Part shown: in pieces, positions 60,805-64,000 of the stretch
How the letters are laid out: each line of letters starts with the position of its first letter
Numbering within the stretch: the stretch's first letter is position 1
NCBI GenBank assembly: GCA_003243455.1
Contig: QFQS01000004.1
Span: 62,001 to 126,000, forward strand
Direction: 5' to 3'
Length of the DNA: 64,000 nt
DNA from: Cereibacter sphaeroides
Lineage (GTDB): Bacteria; Pseudomonadota; Alphaproteobacteria; Rhodobacterales; Rhodobacteraceae
Made by a program: the position numbers and the translations under genes
Notes under the pieces: generated by a model
Told to the model about the DNA's origin: nothing
Database searches by the model: none
What the model saw: the letters and a program-made list of their open reading frames with translations, nothing else

Positions 60805-61371
60805 GTGCCTGTCTGCGGCGGCAACTGGATGCGCCACTATGACCCGACATTAGGTCGCTATCTGGAGCCCGATCCGCTGGGGCTGGTGGATGGGGCGAGC
60901 CTCTATGGATATGCAAGGCAGAATCCAGTAAGGTACACTGATCCATCGGGCGAGTTAGCGTCCACTGGTAGTTATCCGCATTCTCCGAGACAGCCCCGCG
61001 TATCTGAGGGTTTGTGTCAAGCAAGTGGAGAGGACTGCTTCGAACAGTGGAAGTCTGATCAGGATGCATGTCGCGCAAAATTCGAAGCAAATACAATCTC
61101 GAATCTTCCAGCCTGCATGGATCGTGCTCGTGATGTCTTCAATCACTGTATGGGTGGTGGTGGCGGACCGGGTCCGCAACCATGGAGTGCACATGATGAG
61201 GATGTGCCAAAGACAACACCTAAGCCAAAACGATATGGGCAACCACTACCTAAGCCTGGGGTTACAAGTCGGGAATACGGTCTGCATCCTTCCATAGAAA
61301 CAACCGGCCCTTCGATTGCAACGATGCTTTTGGGTCTGCTGGCTATTGGGGGGATGCTGTTTTTGAACTAG
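60805..61371 (+). CDS. Displaced Rhs C-terminal tip 1
   Basis: Up to 188 residues from GTG 60805. It opens directly with the end of an Rhs core (NWMRHYDPTLGRYLEPDPLG, LVDGASLYGYARQNPVRYTD) and then switches to a unique tail. The tail is Cys-rich (EGLCQASGEDCFEQWKSDQD, ACMDRARDVFNHCMGGGG), then Pro-rich, and ends in a membrane-like helix (SIATMLLGLLAIGGMLFL). In Rhs proteins the part after this core is the effector domain. Without the long shell it cannot be delivered by itself, but can be recombined onto a full-length rhs gene. Function of the tail is unknown. Confidence 0.75.
   Translation: MPVCGGNWMRHYDPTLGRYLEPDPLGLVDGASLYGYARQNPVRYTDPSGELASTGSYPHSPRQPRVSEGLCQASGEDCFEQWKSDQDACRAKFEANTISNLPACMDRARDVFNHCMGGGGGPGPQPWSAHDEDVPKTTPKPKRYGQPLPKPGVTSREYGLHPSIETTGPSIATMLLGLLAIGGMLFLN
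60823..60928 (+). repeat. Rhs core direct repeat A, copy 1
   Basis: 106 bp encoding the core end, very similar to 62215-62320 without length change. Beyond it the sequences become unrelated. Confidence 0.85.
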
Positions 61372-61380
61372 GAGAAGCCA

Positions 61381-61809
61381 ATGACAATTAGATTGAAGAG
61401 CACTCTCAGGACGCTCAGGCAAATTTCTTCTGTGTCGGAGAAGGAATTTGAACTAGATGATGCGTCACTTGTAGGTGACATTGCATTAGTCCTGAAGATT
61501 CTGCAGATGGAGCTAAAGTCCGTCAACGATGGCGTAGCTCTTGAGCCAAGGTTTTTGCTGTCTCTTTCCAAGCTTTTTCAATTAATGAACGACCACACAC
61601 GCGCCGCTACTTTCTTTGCAGAGGCCGCAGCGTCTCTTGATCAGAGTCGCGGATACTACATCGACCTTGGATCCTCCGCGAAAGAACTATATCAATCAAC
61701 TACATCAGAAGAGCTTCGAGAAGGCATTAGGACAGCTATCCAAGAGTTAGTTGCGATTGGCCCCTTCCCTGATGAACTGACGAAAGCCGTTGGAACCACG
61801 TTCCAGTAG
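61381..61809 (+). CDS. Putative immunity protein for Rhs tip 1
   Basis: A 142-residue acidic, helical protein (LRTLRQISSVSEKEFELDDA, PRFLLSLSKLFQLMNDHTRA). AGGAGAAGCC precedes the ATG, 9 bp after the tip gene. Low G+C like the tip's variable part. Position immediately after an Rhs tip is the usual place of the cognate immunity gene. I do not recognise a family. Confidence 0.7.
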   Translation: MTIRLKSTLRTLRQISSVSEKEFELDDASLVGDIALVLKILQMELKSVNDGVALEPRFLLSLSKLFQLMNDHTRAATFFAEAAASLDQSRGYYIDLGSSAKELYQSTTSEELREGIRTAIQELVAIGPFPDELTKAVGTTFQ

Positions 61810-61881
61810 ATCAGGTCGCGAATTCGGCGACACCTTTCCTTTCTATTATCCCCGAATCATCGCACCGCGATGGGGTAGCAG

Positions 61882-62817
61882 GTGGTCCGCAAGCTGAATG
61901 TCTCGGGCATCACGATCCATTCTGTCTTCGGACCTGATGGCAACCGCATCGCGGAATACAACGAAGCCACCGGCGCCCTGATCCGGCAGTATGTCTGGCT
62001 GGGCGACCGGCCCGTCGCCGTGATCGAGGGCCCGAATGTCTATCTCGTGCGCGCCGATCACATCGGTCGCCTCGCCTTCACCACGACCATGGCCGGCGCC
62101 GTGGTCTGGACGGCCAGCTACCTGCCCTTCGGTGGCGTCACCGTCACAACCGGAACGCCGATCGATCTGCGTTTCCCGGGTCAGTGGTTCCAGGCGGAGG
62201 CCGGGCTGTACCAGAACTGGATGCGCGACTATGATCCCGCGCTTGGTCGCTATCTGGAGTCCGATCCGCTGGGGCTTGTGGACGGAGCGAGCCTCTATGG
62301 GTATGCGCTGCAGAACCCGGGAAGGTGGGTGGATAAGAGCGGAGGTCAAGTATACAAGAACTCCTACGTCGGATTTCAGCTTTTCGCCATACGCTCTACT
62401 CCTTATGAATCATCGGGTGAGCCTTTTGTGACTCACTCGCAATTACCACCTGAGGCCCAGAAAGTGCTCGCCGGCCGAGTTACATGGGGCGATGAGATTT
62501 ATACAATTACGTTCCCCGGCTGCCAGATGATGAAAGATCCAAGTGGCAAGAGTGACGCGATCTTCTTTAGCCCTCCCGGTCAAAATCCGTTTGACAGAAG
62601 AAAGGAATCTCGAGCCAATTCTGTTCGCTACATGCCTCCTGGAACCGGTTCGGGGCAGCCAGGCGGAAAGTATTCCTCGCGATATCCACAAGGCTATTAT
62701 GTGTACTACAACTCAAATGGAGAAGTCGTATCGCCATATAGTGGTAGGGCAGTTAGCGAAAGGAGCAGTGAAGGCCATACACCAGCTCTCACGCATCCAA
62801 TCCTTATCAATCCCTGA
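61882..62817 (+). CDS. Displaced Rhs C-terminal tip 2
   Basis: A 311-residue frame from GTG 61882. It has a longer piece of core than tip 1: FGPDGNRIAEYNEATGALIR, YVWLGDRPVAVIEGPNVYLV, then NWMRDYDPALGRYLESDPLG and the end-of-core LVDGASLYGYALQNPGRWVD. A 150-residue tail begins at about residue 154 (VGFQLFAIRSTPYESSGEPF ... GYYVYYNSNGEVVSPYSGRA). The tail has lower G+C than the core and no recognised catalytic motif; by analogy with Rhs and other polymorphic toxins it should be an effector domain. The shell region upstream is missing, so this is an orphan module. Confidence 0.78.
   Translation: MVRKLNVSGITIHSVFGPDGNRIAEYNEATGALIRQYVWLGDRPVAVIEGPNVYLVRADHIGRLAFTTTMAGAVVWTASYLPFGGVTVTTGTPIDLRFPGQWFQAEAGLYQNWMRDYDPALGRYLESDPLGLVDGASLYGYALQNPGRWVDKSGGQVYKNSYVGFQLFAIRSTPYESSGEPFVTHSQLPPEAQKVLAGRVTWGDEIYTITFPGCQMMKDPSGKSDAIFFSPPGQNPFDRRKESRANSVRYMPPGTGSGQPGGKYSSRYPQGYYVYYNSNGEVVSPYSGRAVSERSSEGHTPALTHPILINP
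61952..62145 (+). repeat. Rhs core direct repeat B, copy 1
   Basis: 194 bp of core that recur at 63254-63446 with many substitutions and a 1-base deletion. Confidence 0.85.
62215..62320 (+). repeat. Rhs core direct repeat A, copy 2
   Basis: Second copy of the 106-bp repeat at 60823-60928, inside tip 2. Confidence 0.85.
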
Positions 62818-62834
62818 TGAGAAAGGTTTAGCAG

Positions 62835-63212
62835 GTGCGGCTTCAAGAAGTTTCTAAGGCGGTCAATAATTTTCGCCTGCAAGGGTTCTATTGCACAAAA
62901 ACATCTCGCGAGCTAGTTTTCTATGGGCCAGAGTTAGTTGGCTCTCTCCGCATCACGGCAATCGATCAAATATTTGTATGCGCAAATACCTTTGAATCTA
63001 GAAATCTAATCGATCATCCCGATGAGACTGGCGAGCTACTAGACTTGATCGGTGACCATGTAGCTGCGATTGAGGAATGGCCCTCCGAAGCGATACTAGA
63101 AGTTCTCATGGCAAGTGGAGTATGCATTAGGCTGTCTGGCCGTGGTCCAGGTGAATATTATGAAATCCATTTTGAGAAAGGCGGAGAGACCATAGCACTT
63201 ATTTTTGGATAG
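62835..63212 (+). CDS. Putative immunity protein for Rhs tip 2
   Basis: A 125-residue acidic protein from GTG 62835, 17 bp after tip 2 (FRLQGFYCTKTSRELVFYGP, LLDLIGDHVAAIEEWPSEAI, EYYEIHFEKGGETIALIFG). It has mixed alpha/beta patterns and low G+C. Its place right after the tip and its size suit an immunity gene. No family recognised. Confidence 0.7.
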   Translation: MRLQEVSKAVNNFRLQGFYCTKTSRELVFYGPELVGSLRITAIDQIFVCANTFESRNLIDHPDETGELLDLIGDHVAAIEEWPSEAILEVLMASGVCIRLSGRGPGEYYEIHFEKGGETIALIFG

Positions 63213-63220
63213 ACTACCCA

Positions 63221-63460
63221 AGCGTTCTGCAACAAATGCCAAGGGCGCTATTTCGGAATACAACAAAGCCACTGGTGCGCTCATCCGACAGTATGTTTGG
63301 CTCGGTGACCGGCCCATCGCAGTGATCGAGGGCGCGAATATCTATCTCGTGCGCGCGGATCGCATCGGCCCGTCGGCATTTTCTACGACAATGGCCGGTA
63401 TAGTGGGCTGACAGCCAGCTACCTGCCCTTTGGTGGCGTGACCGTCAGTCCTAATATGCA
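63221..63460 (+). pseudogene. Rhs core remnant 3, frameshifted
   Basis: The frame reads ISEYNKATGALIRQYVWLGD, RPIAVIEGANIYLVRADRIG and FSTTMAGIVG, then stops at TGA 63409-63411. Compared with repeat B copy 1 one base is missing just before this stop; the next frame continues LTASYLPFGGVTV, confirming a deletion. The rest of the core and nearly all of the effector part are gone; only the immunity-like gene downstream survives. Confidence 0.82.
63254..63446 (+). repeat. Rhs core direct repeat B, copy 2
   Basis: 193 bp similar to 61952-62145 with one base lost near 63407. Confidence 0.85.
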
Positions 63461-63620
63461 TCAAAGGGAGGTATTACTAGACCGTTCGGGTTCCGACTCC
63501 TTCAGATATAGGTTGAAAGACCTGCTGGAAAGTAACAACGAATGCGGGCAGGGCAGTCGGCCGTTGGGCTCCATGGGCGAGTGCTGGCTATGCGGGCTAC
63601 AATGTTTATAGGATGGGGCG

Positions 63621-63935
63621 ATGCATATTTTAAACGCTGATGCGGCATACAACAGCATCGTTTCCATCCTAGTTTCTGATCATAGTGTCAAAAAATCACG
63701 AATTAGTATTAATTCTCAGATACCAACGCAACTTGGTGTCGATGGTGCAGACGCTTGGGAATTAATAAGGGCGATCCAAGAAACCTGGCATGTTGATCTC
63801 CAACTCGACATCTATAGCCATTTTGGTCCTGAAAGTGGACTGTTTCAACAGAATCCTCCCGACCCCATGACAGTTGGTCAGCTCGTGAACTTCATCATGG
63901 CCGCCCACAGCAAGAAATCAGCAAACAAAAGGTAA
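63621..63935 (+). CDS. DUF1493-like protein, probable orphan immunity gene
   Basis: A 104-residue acidic protein after GGATGGGG. The segment ISINSQIPTQLGVDGADAWE followed by LIRAIQETWHVDLQLDI resembles DUF1493 proteins, which are small acyl-carrier-like folds often found as immunity genes behind Rhs tips. Its toxin part is deleted: only about 170 bp of non-coding sequence separates it from the broken core. It may still protect the cell against a related strain. Family assignment by pattern only. Confidence 0.65.
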   Translation: MHILNADAAYNSIVSILVSDHSVKKSRISINSQIPTQLGVDGADAWELIRAIQETWHVDLQLDIYSHFGPESGLFQQNPPDPMTVGQLVNFIMAAHSKKSANKR

Positions 63936-64000
63936 TTCTGATAGTTTCGGCGCAATAGCCGGGGTCTTGCCGCGACCCGGACGGACGCGCGCGGAATCAC

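Noticed and set aside
1..64000. CRISPR arrays, tRNA or rRNA genes
   Set aside because: No regularly spaced short repeats and no tRNA or rRNA-like sequence were seen on reading.

Overview
This window reads as accessory DNA of an alphaproteobacterium, of Rhodobacterales or Rhizobiales type; the genus cannot be fixed from sequence alone. The grounds are an alphaproteobacterial LexA box (GTTC-N7-GTTC) before an imuA-imuB-dnaE2 cassette, several promoters matching the sigma-EcfG general stress consensus (GGAAC-N16/17-CGTT), Ku/LigD end joining, PRC-barrel and KGG stress proteins, and many carbohydrate ABC transporters. No rRNA, tRNA or core housekeeping gene was seen. The mosaic of catabolic operons, IS remnants, a conjugation-type secretion system, a toxin-antitoxin pair and Rhs tips suggests a megaplasmid or chromid, or a variable chromosomal region.

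Layout. 1-6.9 kb (minus strand): a LacI-regulated sugar or polyol operon with binding protein, two permeases, a short-chain dehydrogenase, a 3-epimerase-type isomerase and an ATPase cut by the window edge, behind a palindromic operator. 7.1-7.7 kb: a broken DUF5681 gene. 8.2-15.2 kb: a stress block with a PRC-barrel-like protein, two membrane-anchored stress proteins, ku, ligD, a second ku facing them, and a broken PRC-barrel gene. 15.4-21.2 kb: a lone Tat-exported family-5 binding protein, a LysR regulator and a divergent CaiD-like hydratase plus NDP-forming acyl-CoA ligase. 21.7-22.2 kb: a decayed large-protein fragment. 22.4-29.3 kb: an RpiR-regulated operon with ribose-type ABC transporter, class II aldolase and FGGY kinase.

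29.5-31.05 kb is an intact IS1182-family element. It is followed by a decapitated response regulator and a second stress block (31.6-40.4 kb): PRC-barrel-like proteins, small membrane proteins, a CHASE3/HisKA_2 sensor kinase coupled to a periplasmic sugar-binding-like protein, an FAD oxidoreductase, a large catalase and a KGG protein. At 40.9-41.2 kb lies an IS6-family transposase remnant. 41.4-46.8 kb is the SOS mutagenesis cassette.

47.3-59.8 kb holds a tightly overlapped VirB-type type IV secretion cluster (virB1 to virB11). It includes an unusual protein in which a lytic transglycosylase domain sits between VirB5-like ends. No virD4 or relaxase is present in the window. A vapBC pair follows. 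The right end (60.8-63.9 kb) is a tandem array of displaced Rhs C-terminal tips, each followed by a putative immunity gene, built on recognisable direct repeats of the Rhs core and including one frameshifted copy.

How the parts fit: the two stress blocks share EcfG-like promoters and probably form one regulon for DNA end joining, peroxide removal and envelope stress. The metabolic operons import and break down sugars or polyols. The right third combines DNA or protein transfer (VirB), plasmid stabilisation (VapBC) and interbacterial competition (Rhs tips).
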